Below are positions 1 to 7,755 of a stretch of DNA of 47,145 nt, in pieces. Position 1 is the stretch's first letter; every line of letters begins with the position of its first letter. The position numbers were made by a program, and so were the translations under genes. The DNA lies in NCBI RefSeq assembly GCF_007993045.1, contig NZ_VOOR01000044.1:1-47145 (forward strand), written 5' to 3'. The DNA is from Phaeodactylibacter luteus. Lineage in GTDB: Bacteria > Bacteroidota > Bacteroidia > Chitinophagales > Saprospiraceae. Under the pieces are notes generated by a model. It saw only the letters and a list, made by a program, of their open reading frames with translations. It was not told the origin of the DNA and searched no databases.

Positions 1-1
1 G

Positions 2-415
2 CCTGTATACCGTTATGCGCGCGACATCATAGGCTGCCTGAACAGCCACGTAGATGGGTGGGTGGACTGGAATATGGTGCTAGACCGGCAGGGTGGCCCG
101 AACTGGGCCAAAAACTGGTGTGTCGCCCCGGTCATAGCGGACCCGGAGCAGGACGAGGTGTACTTCACGCCTTTGTATTATACCCTGTCCCATTTTAGCC
201 GGTTCATCCGGCCCGGCAGTGTGCGCATTGGGCTGGATCTGGAGGATGAAAGCTTGCGTGCTACGGCCGTGGAGAACCCGGATGGCAGTATAGCGGTCGT
301 GCTCTTCAACCCCGGGGCCGAAGCGCGCAGCCTGGAGCTTGCCCACAATGGCCAGATGGCCACTGTCACGATATCGGCCCAGGCCATTCAGACTATTATC
401 ATCCCCAAGGCTTGA
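2..415 (+). CDS. Glycoside hydrolase family 30 (glucosylceramidase-like), C-terminal part
   Basis: This is the 3' end of a gene that begins before the window; the reading frame is open from base 2 to the stop at 413-415. The translated 137 residues contain a WNMVLDRQGGPNW segment, then YFTPLYYTLSHFSRFIRPGS, which match the end of the GH30 (beta/alpha)8 barrel and its return to the side beta-sandwich. The final ~60 residues (LRATAVENPDGSIAVVLFNP onward) form the small beta domain that closes these enzymes. GH30 members hydrolyse beta-glucosidic or related bonds. The catalytic glutamates lie upstream of the window and cannot be checked. A GH3 beta-glucosidase further along (14705-17080) suggests glucan use, though the two genes are not adjacent. 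Confidence 0.8.
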   Translation, partial: PVYRYARDIIGCLNSHVDGWVDWNMVLDRQGGPNWAKNWCVAPVIADPEQDEVYFTPLYYTLSHFSRFIRPGSVRIGLDLEDESLRATAVENPDGSIAVVLFNPGAEARSLELAHNGQMATVTISAQAIQTIIIPKA

Positions 416-740
416 ACAGCCGGGCTTCGTCCAATCTATAGTTTGTTGCTATTGCACTGAGAGAAGAAGGCTAGCGGACAGGCGCTTAAGTATCTGATCG
501 ATAAATGGTGGAGTAGGGCTGATCATCTGTTTTTGTGTGTCGGCCCTGCTCTTGCCAGCCGGCTATGCCCCTCTTTGCCTATTACGTCATGGAGCCGTGC
601 AAAGAGGCTTATGGCGTGATATACTAGCCCTTAGTGGGAAGCACAATGCCCCTGCCCGGCAATGTAAGATACTGCCAAGGGACAGATTGCTGATGCTGTG
701 TCCGCATCATTATTCTAGCTGGCAAGAAGAGCTCCCCACC
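416..740. other. Intergenic stretch between convergent genes, one inverted repeat
   Basis: About 325 bases separate the GH30 gene from the 3' end of the adhesin-like gene. I see no convincing gene here; the open frame from 537 has no recognisable protein character and runs into the opposite gene. A perfect 9-base inverted repeat (CCTCTTTGC at 570-578, GCAAAGAGG at 599-607, 20-base loop) could be a weak terminator hairpin, but there is no T-run. Confidence 0.4.
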
Positions 741-1715
741 TTAAAACCCTTTATGGCCCGAGTTTTTGTCCTTTTCCAGGTAGATGTCACCGAAGGAGAC
801 AGAGATGGTGATGTTGGGGTAATACTCCTGTTGTGGCTGGAAAGAGACTTGTTTTAAAGCCTCCGTATTTTTAAGGAACTCCATGCGCAGGTCGCTGGGG
901 AAGATGATCCTGCCATGGGCAGCGGTAAGGGCGTAAGCATTTTCCAGCAGTTTCCTATCAAAGAGGTAGACATTGCTTTTCTCTGCCTGTATGTTGAGGT
1001 CCAGTAAGCCAGAAGAAGCAGATAAGATGCGGATTTCCCCGTACTCTGCCTGTATGTTGTAGCGCCCTTGAATCTCTTCGAGTACGAGGTCGGAGCGGCG
1101 GGTGCTGATCTGGATCTGCCCATCGAGCTGACGCCCTTGTATGTCTCCAAACCGGGAATCCATGTCTATTTCCCCGCTTACATTTTCCAGCCCCAGCGGG
1201 CTGAACTCCCCTTGGTAGCGGAAACGTTTTTCGAGGTTGGCCACCTGTGCAGCACCGAAGTAATTTTTAAGGTACACAGGGCAATCTTTGGGGACTTTCA
1301 CTTGGTACTTGGCCTGCATATTGGAAGCGGGCGGAGCTTCGCCTTCTGCAATGGAAAGGTAGTTGCGCACATAAATTTTGTTGCGGACCCGGTCAGCCAC
1401 ATATTTCATTTTTTCCACATCTGCTTCGGCCACTGCTTTGTCCGGGTGGCGTGCCACGAACTGCACTTCGAAGAGTATTTCGTCCCGGTCCCAAGTCATT
1501 ATGGAGACATCGGCTTTCTCCCCTTCAATATTGACTTCATACCCACTTTGGTAGGCAAACCGCTTTTCTAATTTTTTGGTGATCACATGCAAATCTTGCC
1601 CTTGGGCAGCCAGCTTTGCGCCAGGGGACAGCACAGTCAGGGCTGTCGATAGCCCGATAAGGAGGAGGGTAGCAGCATGGGCGTTCATACGATTTGACAT
1701 TTTTTTCATTTTCAA
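741..1715 (-). CDS. Secreted adhesin-like beta-helix protein (DUF2807/DUF4097-like)
   Basis: The 324-residue product starts with a basic n-region and a hydrophobic segment ending LSPGAKLAAQG, a likely Sec signal peptide. The rest is a repetitive beta-strand pattern with many short hydrophobic/polar alternations (for example SGEIDMDSRFGDIQGRQLDG and FGDIYLEKD). That is typical of the 'putative auto-transporter adhesin head GIN' families of Bacteroidota. It is the last gene of a three-gene minus-strand run after an ECF sigma factor and its presumed anti-sigma factor, with 30 bases to the latter. Such genes often sit behind sigma/anti-sigma pairs as envelope components of the regulon. The exact role is unknown. 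Family placement is by pattern, not by a diagnostic motif. Confidence 0.6.
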   Translation of the reverse strand: MKMKKMSNRMNAHAATLLLIGLSTALTVLSPGAKLAAQGQDLHVITKKLEKRFAYQSGYEVNIEGEKADVSIMTWDRDEILFEVQFVARHPDKAVAEADVEKMKYVADRVRNKIYVRNYLSIAEGEAPPASNMQAKYQVKVPKDCPVYLKNYFGAAQVANLEKRFRYQGEFSPLGLENVSGEIDMDSRFGDIQGRQLDGQIQISTRRSDLVLEEIQGRYNIQAEYGEIRILSASSGLLDLNIQAEKSNVYLFDRKLLENAYALTAAHGRIIFPSDLRMEFLKNTEALKQVSFQPQQEYYPNITISVSFGDIYLEKDKNSGHKGF

Positions 1716-1745
1716 GGTAGGTCGTTACCAAATATTTGGGCAAGC

Positions 1746-2462
1746 CTAGATTTCCCGGACCATTTTTTGGATAAGGCCAGCACGTTCCCGCTCTATTTCG
1801 CCAATCTGCCGGATGAGCGCCGGGTCTTGCCCATATCTGGCCATTATAGACTTGATCTCTTCGTGTGCAGCAGACAGCTCCTTCCATTCCTGCAAAGTAC
1901 GTTGGTATTCAGGGTGGCGCTGGGCCACAGGGTCTTCGCGGAAAGCGACGACAACAGCCTGCACGCCCTCTGCTTCAGCGGCAGGAGGGGAGGATCCCAT
2001 CAGGCTGGGGTCTAAAGCTGAAGCCCCATATTCATAAGCCACTTTCAGCCCGCTTTCCCCCGTTGCAGGCCAAACTGCCCAAAGGGCAGCCAATAGGGCT
2101 GCTGTTGCGGCAGCAGCCTGTAATATTTTTGGCCAGAGCCGCCGTCTTTTCCCAGTCGGGCCAAGCCGCTGTTCAATGTCCTCCCAAGCAGATTCAGGAG
2201 GGGTGTAGACAGGGAGTCCGCTCAGCGCAGTGCGGAAGGCTATCCCCTGTGGGCTTTGGCCCAACCGCTCTGCGATGGCATCCCAGTTTTCGGCCCCAGG
2301 CTCGTATTTGGGCAGAGCTGCTAAGGCCTGCCGCAGGGGCTGTTCTTCCTTTTGCCGGGCGAGTGTTTGCTCCACATTGCCCCACAGGCTATCCGGAGGG
2401 CTATAGCCCGGCAACTGCGCTACAGCACGGTCCAGAGTGGGCTTGTTGATTTCTTGCTTCAT
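1746..2462 (-). CDS. Membrane-anchored anti-sigma-like protein with three 33-residue repeats
   Basis: The 238-residue protein starts with the ATG at 2462, overlapping the stop of the ECF sigma gene by four bases, so the two are probably translationally coupled. Residues 1-105 contain three tandem copies of a motif (leucine-rich helix, LPxYxPP, four residues later W, then IExxL) starting at residues 10, 43 and 76, so the period is exactly 33. A basic stretch GKRRR precedes one transmembrane segment at about 111-132. The remaining ~105 residues are predicted periplasmic and end in a helical, charged segment. The position directly after the sigma gene and the single-span topology support an anti-sigma role. 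I do not see a zinc-binding ZAS motif (HxxxCxxC), so the inhibitory domain would be of another kind. Confidence 0.6.
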   Translation of the reverse strand: MKQEINKPTLDRAVAQLPGYSPPDSLWGNVEQTLARQKEEQPLRQALAALPKYEPGAENWDAIAERLGQSPQGIAFRTALSGLPVYTPPESAWEDIEQRLGPTGKRRRLWPKILQAAAATAALLAALWAVWPATGESGLKVAYEYGASALDPSLMGSSPPAAEAEGVQAVVVAFREDPVAQRHPEYQRTLQEWKELSAAHEEIKSIMARYGQDPALIRQIGEIERERAGLIQKMVREI

Positions 2463-2998
2463 GGCAAATCGTATTGGCTGAGAGATGCGCGCAGGCGTTT
2501 TTTGGCATAGAAGAGCTGTGATTTGGAAGTGCCGACAGATATGCCGAGCATATCGGCCACTTCCTTGTGGGGATAGCCTTCAATTTCGACCAAGACAAAT
2601 ACGGCCCGGTAGCCTTCAGGCAGAGCCAGGATGGCTTTTTCCAAATACTCTGCATCAAGGCGGTGCCCCCAGTCTATTGGCTGCTCTAGCAATTGCGGGT
2701 CGAGCGCTTCAAAACGGATCTGTTTGCGGATGTGGCTCAGGGCTGTACGAACGACAATAGTCTTTATCCAGGCACCGAGGGTAGATTCTCTTCGGAACCG
2801 GGGCAGGGCCCGGAAGACTTTGATGAAGGCATCCTGAAGCACATCATTGGCCGCATCAAAATCATTGGTGATGCGGTATGCTGCTGTGTACATGGCCCGG
2901 CTGTAACGCTCGTACAGCGCGCGCTGCGCGAGGCGGTCGTCAGCTAGGCAGCCTTCGATAAGTTCGGATTCCGTCATACTATTGTGCGCATAAACCAT
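2459..2998 (-). CDS. RNA polymerase sigma factor, ECF subfamily
   Basis: This 179-residue protein has the two-domain layout of ECF sigma factors. Region 2 covers about residues 25-95, with the DAANDVLQDAFIKVFRALPRF segment that contacts the beta' coiled coil and reads the -10 element. Region 4 covers about 120-175, with the helix-turn-helix EVADMLGISVGTSKSQLFYAKKRL that reads the -35 element. Length is normal for the family. It is first in an operon with the presumed anti-sigma factor and the adhesin-like protein. It is expected to be held at the membrane by its partner and to drive an envelope-related regulon when released; the inducing signal cannot be read from the sequence. I see no good TAnnTTTG box directly upstream, so it may be transcribed by itself or another sigma factor. 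Confidence 0.9.
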   Translation of the reverse strand: MVYAHNSMTESELIEGCLADDRLAQRALYERYSRAMYTAAYRITNDFDAANDVLQDAFIKVFRALPRFRRESTLGAWIKTIVVRTALSHIRKQIRFEALDPQLLEQPIDWGHRLDAEYLEKAILALPEGYRAVFVLVEIEGYPHKEVADMLGISVGTSKSQLFYAKKRLRASLSQYDLP

Positions 2999-3074
2999 GA
3001 GCCTGCTGCATTCCTCTGAGTGTTACAATTGTGCTAAAAAGACAGGGGCACAGGCGGGTTGGGTTGTATGGGTT

Positions 3075-3098
3075 AAAAAAAAGCACTGCCCTGCGGGC
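3075..3098 (-). terminator. Possible short intrinsic terminator after the PorT-like gene
   Basis: On the minus strand a small stem (GCCC-GCA-GGGC, 3098 to 3088) touches the stop codon of the barrel gene and is followed after AGTGC by a run of eight T (3082-3075). The stem is short, so this is only a candidate. Confidence 0.35.
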
Positions 3099-3751
3099 TA
3101 TTTGCCGAATAGCAGCCCCACCGTAAACTGAAGGCGGGCCGGGCTTTCGCTGAAGGCATACCGCTCGCCATTGAAGTAGATATGGTCTCCGAACTTGGTG
3201 AAGTTGCCTTCGTAGCGGAAGTCGAACATCAGGTTCCAGATATCGAGACCTATCCCGGCCTGATAGCCGTAGGTGAGGTCGTCAAACCGTTGTTCATAGC
3301 TGTCATAGGTGAGCAGATCGGAAGTGCTATTGATGTAAAGGTGGCCAACGGGGCCTGCGGCAACCCTCAAAGGTCCCAAGCGGTACTGCAGCAGCATGGG
3401 AAGGTCTAGGGTCTGGTATTTTTCTGAGAGGATGCGCATGGCAGCCCCGCTCCCGCTGAGCTCTTCCACCTGGTAGTCTACCCGGTTAGAATTGAAGAGT
3501 GCTTCAGGTTGCAGCAGCAGCTTTTCGCCCAGCGGGATTTGCAGGACCAGGCCTGCCTGTATGCCAAAGCGGGCCTCTTCCAAATCTAGATTGAGGGCCG
3601 GGCTGCCGCCGGAGGCAGGCACAGCCACTTCACCGACCTGCAGGTCGGTGGTGAACATCCCGCCTCGTACACCAAGGCGGACTTGCCCCAGGAGCGGCTG
3701 CCCGTACAGCAGCAATAGGGCGAGCAGGGGCAGCATCAGATGGTTTTTCAT
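3098..3751 (-). CDS. Outer-membrane beta-barrel protein (PorT-like)
   Basis: The start is placed at 3751 (MKNHLMLPLLALLLLYGQ) because this gives a clean signal peptide with cleavage near LLGQ-VRLGVRGG; a longer frame from 3799 would add 16 residues without signal character. The mature ~200 residues alternate hydrophobic and polar residues in amphipathic strands (LGVRGGMF, FGIQAGLVLQIPL, LLLQPEALF, LDLPMLLQYRLGP, YGYQAGIGLDIWNLMFDFRYEG) and end in LQFTVGLLFGK. This fits the outer-membrane beta-barrel domain common in Bacteroidota (PorT/OmpA-barrel type). Substrate or function cannot be stated. It has its own promoter candidate at 3809-3816 and is divergent from engB. Confidence 0.75.
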   Translation of the reverse strand: MKNHLMLPLLALLLLYGQPLLGQVRLGVRGGMFTTDLQVGEVAVPASGGSPALNLDLEEARFGIQAGLVLQIPLGEKLLLQPEALFNSNRVDYQVEELSGSGAAMRILSEKYQTLDLPMLLQYRLGPLRVAAGPVGHLYINSTSDLLTYDSYEQRFDDLTYGYQAGIGLDIWNLMFDFRYEGNFTKFGDHIYFNGERYAFSESPARLQFTVGLLFGK

Positions 3752-3808
3752 AATTGGTGGCTTTTTGGTAGTGGTGAAAAGGAGAAAAGGAAAGGCCAAA
3801 AAGGCTTA

Positions 3809-3816
3809 CAAATGTA
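3809..3816 (-). promoter_or_regulatory. Bacteroidota -7 box for the PorT-like gene
   Basis: On the minus strand the sequence reads TACATTTG, an exact match to the Bacteroidota -7 consensus TAnnTTTG. It lies about 58 bases upstream of the chosen start at 3751. No clear TTTG -33 element was found at the usual spacing. Confidence 0.5.
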
Positions 3817-3942
3817 CCGAACCTGAATTTTTAATAACCATTTTTTTAGGGTATTATTGTCGTTTTAGGCAGCGGGGCACCGGACAGCCCCGCTCCGTTC
3901 CGGCAGAATTTTAGCAGGCCGGCAGGCCAAAGCAGAAAGACT

Positions 3943-4563
3943 ATGGTGATCAAGTACGCAGATTTTATAGGCAGTTATGCCAAGGAGACACAGTGCCCAC
4001 GGGACAATAAGCCTGAATACGCATTCATTGGCCGCTCTAATGTGGGCAAGTCTTCTTTGGTGAATATGTTGTGCGGCCGCAAGGACATGGCCCGGACTTC
4101 CCGCACGCCGGGGAAAACACAGCTGCTGAATTATTTCATGATCAATGGGGAGTGGTACCTGGTCGATCTGCCGGGGTACGGCTACGCCAAAATCTCAAAG
4201 AAAAAGCGTAAGGAATGGGAGCGGATGATACGCGACTACCTTACCCACCGAGCCACGCTGCAGTCGGCTTTCGTCCTGGTCGACAGCAATATCCCGCCTC
4301 AGCAGATTGATATCGACTTCATGAATCAGCTGGGGGAGATGCAGATCCCCTTTGCCATCGTTTATACCAAATCCGACCGCCTGAAGCCACAAGAGCTGGA
4401 AAGCAACCTCCAAGCCATACGGGCGGCCATCCTCGAGCATTGGGAAGAACTGCCCCCGGAGTTTATTTCCTCTGCCAATACCGGGCTGGGCAGGGAGGAG
4501 ATTTTGGCCTACATTGAGCAGGTCAATGCCCATTACGCAGATTTTTTGGAAAACCACCTGTAG
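3943..4563 (+). CDS. engB: YihA/EngB family ribosome-biogenesis GTP-binding protein
   Basis: The 206-residue protein has the full set of GTPase motifs: G1 GRSNVGKSS at residues 30-38, G3 DLPGYGYAK, and G4 TKSD. The segment SRTPGKTQLLNYF between G1 and G3 is the G2 switch region diagnostic of EngB/YsxC. EngB GTPases assist assembly of the large ribosomal subunit and are usually essential. Length matches the family. The start MVIKYADFIGSYA is the usual EngB beginning. It is the first of four closely spaced plus-strand genes, with 36 bases to the acyltransferase. The grouping looks like a convenience operon rather than a pathway. Confidence 0.95.
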   Translation: MVIKYADFIGSYAKETQCPRDNKPEYAFIGRSNVGKSSLVNMLCGRKDMARTSRTPGKTQLLNYFMINGEWYLVDLPGYGYAKISKKKRKEWERMIRDYLTHRATLQSAFVLVDSNIPPQQIDIDFMNQLGEMQIPFAIVYTKSDRLKPQELESNLQAIRAAILEHWEELPPEFISSANTGLGREEILAYIEQVNAHYADFLENHL

Positions 4564-4599
4564 GCGCTTGGGCATTAGCGGGAAGGACAAAGGAACAAT

Positions 4600-6309
4600 A
4601 TGGACGAGCAAAAAAAGAACAGCGGGTACGACCACGTCATCCCGGATATAGCAGATTGGCCAATCTACAAGTTGAGCCAAGACCGCCGTCATTTCATTGC
4701 AGAGATCAACACCTTCACTCTAGAGCGCCTCATGCAGCAGCCTACGGGCAAACTGACCGATATGCTTTCCAAGGCGATCTATCAGGAGCGTGCACGGATG
4801 AAGGAGGAGCCCTGGAAGGTAGATCCGCCCAACGAGAAGCAATTTTGGCGCAAAATCAGGGGGCAGCTGCTCGGGCAGTCGCTTGACCGCAGCGAGGAGG
4901 AAGCCCGTGCGACCAATGAGGAGATCTTGCGCAAGATTATCCACCGTTATGCGGAGGAGATTGTCGGGACCTTCCAAATCAAGACCTTCCTGTTCGCCAG
5001 GCGGTTCCTTACGCTATTCTTTACCCGGCTGCTGAATACGGCAGCTAGCAGGAACTGGCGCCGTTTTTTCGGTTCCCGCCACCGGCTTGTAGACCGCCTG
5101 CTCGTGGAAGGGCAGGTGGAGGCCGTGCGCGAGCTCATGAAAAAAGGGACGGTCATCATGGTGCCTACCCACTTCAGCAACCTCGACTCTATCCTGATCG
5201 GCTATGCCCTCGACTCCTTCGCAGGGCTGCCCTCTTTTAGTTATGGGGCCGGGCTGAACCTTTACAATACGGGGTATACCGCTTACTTCATGAACCGCCT
5301 GGGCGCCTACCGGGTAGACCGAAGAAAGAAGAACACCATCTATCTGGAAACGCTCAAGGCTATGTCCAACCTGTCTATACAGCGCGGAGTGAACAGCCTA
5401 TTCTTCCCCGGCGGCACCCGCTCGCGCTCTGGCGCGCTGGAGACCAAGCTGAAGCTCGGGCTGCTGAGCACGGCAGTGGAAGCGCAACGGGGCATTTATG
5501 AGCAGGGGAGAACGGAAAAAGTGTTCATCTGCCCACTGATACTGAGCTACCACTTCGTCCTTGAAGGGCAGTTCCTCATTGAGCAGCACTTGAAGCGGAT
5601 GGGGCGTGAGCGGTACATCAAGTCGAAAGATGAGTTTTACAGCCTGCGCAAGCTGGCCAAATTTGCCTGGCAGTTTTTCTCGGAAGAGAACGACATCACC
5701 CTGTCTTTTGGGCAGCCTATGGATGTTGTGGGCAACTATGTGGATGCGCAGGGGCGGAGCTTCGACCAATACGGCAATGAAATTGATCTGAGGGAGTATT
5801 TTTACAGCAGCGGCAGAGTAGCCAAAGACCTGCAACGGGAGTCGGAGTACACCAAACAGCTGGGGGACCGCATCGTAGACCGCTACTTCCGTGACAATAT
5901 CGTACTGACTAGCCACCTGATAGCCTTTGCTGCTTTTCAAGTGCTGAAGAACAATTTCAAGCGCCTAGATCTGTACGGGCTGCTCCGCCTGCCTGCCGAG
6001 GACTACATTTTCCCAATTGGCACGATAAAGGATGTTGTCGCTCAGCTAAGGGACGAGCTCCGGCAGCGGGCGGCGGCCGGCAAGATCAAAATGTCGGAGC
6101 AGTTGTCCTGGGATTTGGACAAGCTGATAGCGGATGGCGTCAACCGCTTGGGCACCTACCACGTCGATAAGCCACTGAGGTATAATAAGGAAGGGCAGAT
6201 CATCAGCGAAAGCTTCAAGGTGCTCTATTTCTACCACAACCGCTTGGACGGTTACGGGCTGGAGCACACCATACAGTGGAAAAAAGAGTACGCGCTGCAA
6301 CTGGTATAA
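4600..6309 (+). CDS. Glycerol-3-phosphate / lysophosphatidate acyltransferase-like protein (PlsB/PlsC fold)
   Basis: At 569 residues this is far longer than PlsC (~250) and shorter than E. coli PlsB (~800). The acyltransferase core begins near residue 185: HFSNLD at 191-196 is the catalytic H(x4)D box, and FFPGGTRSRSG at about 268-278 corresponds to the phosphate-binding block. N-terminal residues 1-130 are helical and charged, and the C-terminal ~180 residues have no motif I recognise. The expected reaction is transfer of an acyl chain to glycerol-3-phosphate or its monoacyl form at the inner membrane, early in phospholipid synthesis. The donor (acyl-CoA, ACP or acyl-phosphate) cannot be told. 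It lies between engB (36-base gap) and the ion channel (29-base gap). Confidence 0.85.
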   Translation: MDEQKKNSGYDHVIPDIADWPIYKLSQDRRHFIAEINTFTLERLMQQPTGKLTDMLSKAIYQERARMKEEPWKVDPPNEKQFWRKIRGQLLGQSLDRSEEEARATNEEILRKIIHRYAEEIVGTFQIKTFLFARRFLTLFFTRLLNTAASRNWRRFFGSRHRLVDRLLVEGQVEAVRELMKKGTVIMVPTHFSNLDSILIGYALDSFAGLPSFSYGAGLNLYNTGYTAYFMNRLGAYRVDRRKKNTIYLETLKAMSNLSIQRGVNSLFFPGGTRSRSGALETKLKLGLLSTAVEAQRGIYEQGRTEKVFICPLILSYHFVLEGQFLIEQHLKRMGRERYIKSKDEFYSLRKLAKFAWQFFSEENDITLSFGQPMDVVGNYVDAQGRSFDQYGNEIDLREYFYSSGRVAKDLQRESEYTKQLGDRIVDRYFRDNIVLTSHLIAFAAFQVLKNNFKRLDLYGLLRLPAEDYIFPIGTIKDVVAQLRDELRQRAAAGKIKMSEQLSWDLDKLIADGVNRLGTYHVDKPLRYNKEGQIISESFKVLYFYHNRLDGYGLEHTIQWKKEYALQLV

Positions 6310-6338
6310 CAATAGTCCTGGACGAACACCTGTAAGCT

Positions 6339-7163
6339 ATGCTGAAGCGATTTTTCCTTTCAGAGCGGAATATGATGGGGGCTATCCTGCTCAATGCAGT
6401 AGTCCTTTTTCTGTTGTACTTCCCAGCTTACAAGCACAACGATTGGCTCGAGCGCATTGACCACTTGTTCATCCTTTTCTTCTTATTGGAAGCAGGGGTG
6501 AAGATGTATATTTTGAAGCCTAAAGTGTACTTCGCAGATAGCTGGAACCGCTTTGACCTGGTGATTGTCTTGGGGTCGATACCAGCCCTGCTGGTACAAG
6601 TGATACCGGTGCCGGACACCTCTCTGTTGATCATTTTGAGGCTGTTCAGGCTGGTCCGGCTGATCCGCTTCATCCGTTTTGTACCCCACTTAGGCAAGGT
6701 CATTTCAGGTTTGGGAAGAGCTTTGCAAGCCTCCGTTTTTGTACTGTTGGCCCTGGTTTTCCTCAACCTTTTGCTGGCGATATTCACCTGTCACTTTTTT
6801 GCAGACATTGCGCCCGGCTATTTTGGCGACCCCCTGATATCGGCCTATTCCATCTTTCAGATGTTCACGGTGGAAGGTTGGAATGAGATCCCTGCAGACA
6901 TCGCGGCAGCGCTCAGGGATCGGGAAAAAAACGGGGAGGCGGTGATGAGGACCGATGTGCTGATTGGGCTGACCCGGCTATACTTTGTGCTCGTCGTTTT
7001 GTTGGGCGGCGTTTTCGGGATGTCCCTGGCCAATGCTGTTTTTGTTGATGAGATGACGATGGACAACAACGATGCGCTTGAGGATAAAATAGATGGGCTG
7101 AAGGAGGAGATTCAGGAGCTGAAAGCCATGCTCCGCAACCAGGCAAACGACAAAAAGCTATGA
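6339..7163 (+). CDS. Voltage-gated cation channel, bacterial single-repeat type (BacNav-like)
   Basis: The 274-residue protein has six predicted membrane segments. S4 carries five arginines at every third position (R101, R104, R107, R110, R113), the classic voltage sensor. The pore loop between S5 (about 130-150) and S6 (about 210-236) contains the filter T177-V-E179-G-W-N. After S6 the tail from about 245 to 268 (ALEDKIDGLKEEIQELKAM) is a heptad-patterned coiled coil, as in bacterial sodium channels that assemble as tetramers. The NaChBac/NavAb filter is LESW; here it is VEGW, closer to the TxEGW of eukaryotic calcium-channel repeats, so ion choice should not be assumed. The stop overlaps the exonuclease start by four bases (ATGA), implying coupled translation. 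Confidence 0.88.
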   Translation: MLKRFFLSERNMMGAILLNAVVLFLLYFPAYKHNDWLERIDHLFILFFLLEAGVKMYILKPKVYFADSWNRFDLVIVLGSIPALLVQVIPVPDTSLLIILRLFRLVRLIRFIRFVPHLGKVISGLGRALQASVFVLLALVFLNLLLAIFTCHFFADIAPGYFGDPLISAYSIFQMFTVEGWNEIPADIAAALRDREKNGEAVMRTDVLIGLTRLYFVLVVLLGGVFGMSLANAVFVDEMTMDNNDALEDKIDGLKEEIQELKAMLRNQANDKKL

Positions 7164-7702
7164 ACTTCATTGTATACGATATAGAAGCCACTTGCTGGGA
7201 GGGGCGGCCGCCGAATAAGGTGCAGGAAACGATTGAGATCGGCGCGGTCTCCCTCAACCGCTTTGGCGAAGTGCTGGGCACCTTCAACAAGTTCATACGG
7301 CCGGTGCTCAACCCCAACCTTTCCATGTTCTGCCGCAACCTGACGGGCATCCCGCAGGAGTACGTCGACCGGTCAATGGAGTTCCCAGAAGTCGTGGAGG
7401 TTTTTCAAGACTGGGCCTTGGTTTTTGAAGAAGATTACCTGCTGTGCGCCTGGGGCTCTTTTGATCAAAAACAGCTTATACGGGACTGCGAGCTGCACAG
7501 GCTGGAGTCAGATTGGCTGGAGCCTTACTTCAATGTGAAAAAAGAGTATCAGCAGCTCAAGCGCCTCCGGAAGCCTTGGGGGTTGAGGAAATGTGTAGAA
7601 AGAGAGGGTTTTGAATTTACTGGAGACCACCACCGGGCGATTGACGATGCGGAGAATTTGGCCAAGGTATTCGCCAAATACCTGGATGAGTGGCAGTATT
7701 AG
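7160..7702 (+). CDS. DEDDh 3'-5' exonuclease (RNase T / ERI1-like)
   Basis: The 180-residue protein is a single exonuclease domain. ExoI motif is DIEATC (D7, E9); the ExoII aspartate lies in WGSFDQKQL; ExoIII is GDHHRAIDDAENLA, giving the histidine and last aspartate of the DEDDh set. The WEG insertion after the first motif and the GIPQEYVDRS segment are typical of the KapD/ERI1-like branch, which trims RNA 3' ends or short single strands. There are no extra domains, so it is not a full DNA polymerase III epsilon subunit. It follows the ion channel with a four-base overlap and ends at a strong inverted repeat. Confidence 0.88.
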   Translation: MNFIVYDIEATCWEGRPPNKVQETIEIGAVSLNRFGEVLGTFNKFIRPVLNPNLSMFCRNLTGIPQEYVDRSMEFPEVVEVFQDWALVFEEDYLLCAWGSFDQKQLIRDCELHRLESDWLEPYFNVKKEYQQLKRLRKPWGLRKCVEREGFEFTGDHHRAIDDAENLAKVFAKYLDEWQY

Positions 7703-7746
7703 CAGAAAGGCTGTGCTCAAGGCGCATCGAGGCCAGCCCTTCTGCT
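7701..7746. terminator. Bidirectional terminator-like stem between convergent genes
   Basis: AGCAGAAAGGCTG (7701-7713) and CAGCCCTTCTGCT (7734-7746) form a 13-base stem with one mismatch and a 20-base loop. It sits exactly between the 3' ends of the exonuclease and DUF1080 genes, the expected place for a shared terminator. No long T-run follows on either strand. Confidence 0.5.
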
Positions 7747-7755
7747 GTTCAGGTA

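Noticed and set aside
537-857. Plus-strand frame of 106 codons
   Set aside because: No protein character, and its end overlaps the adhesin-like gene on the other strand.
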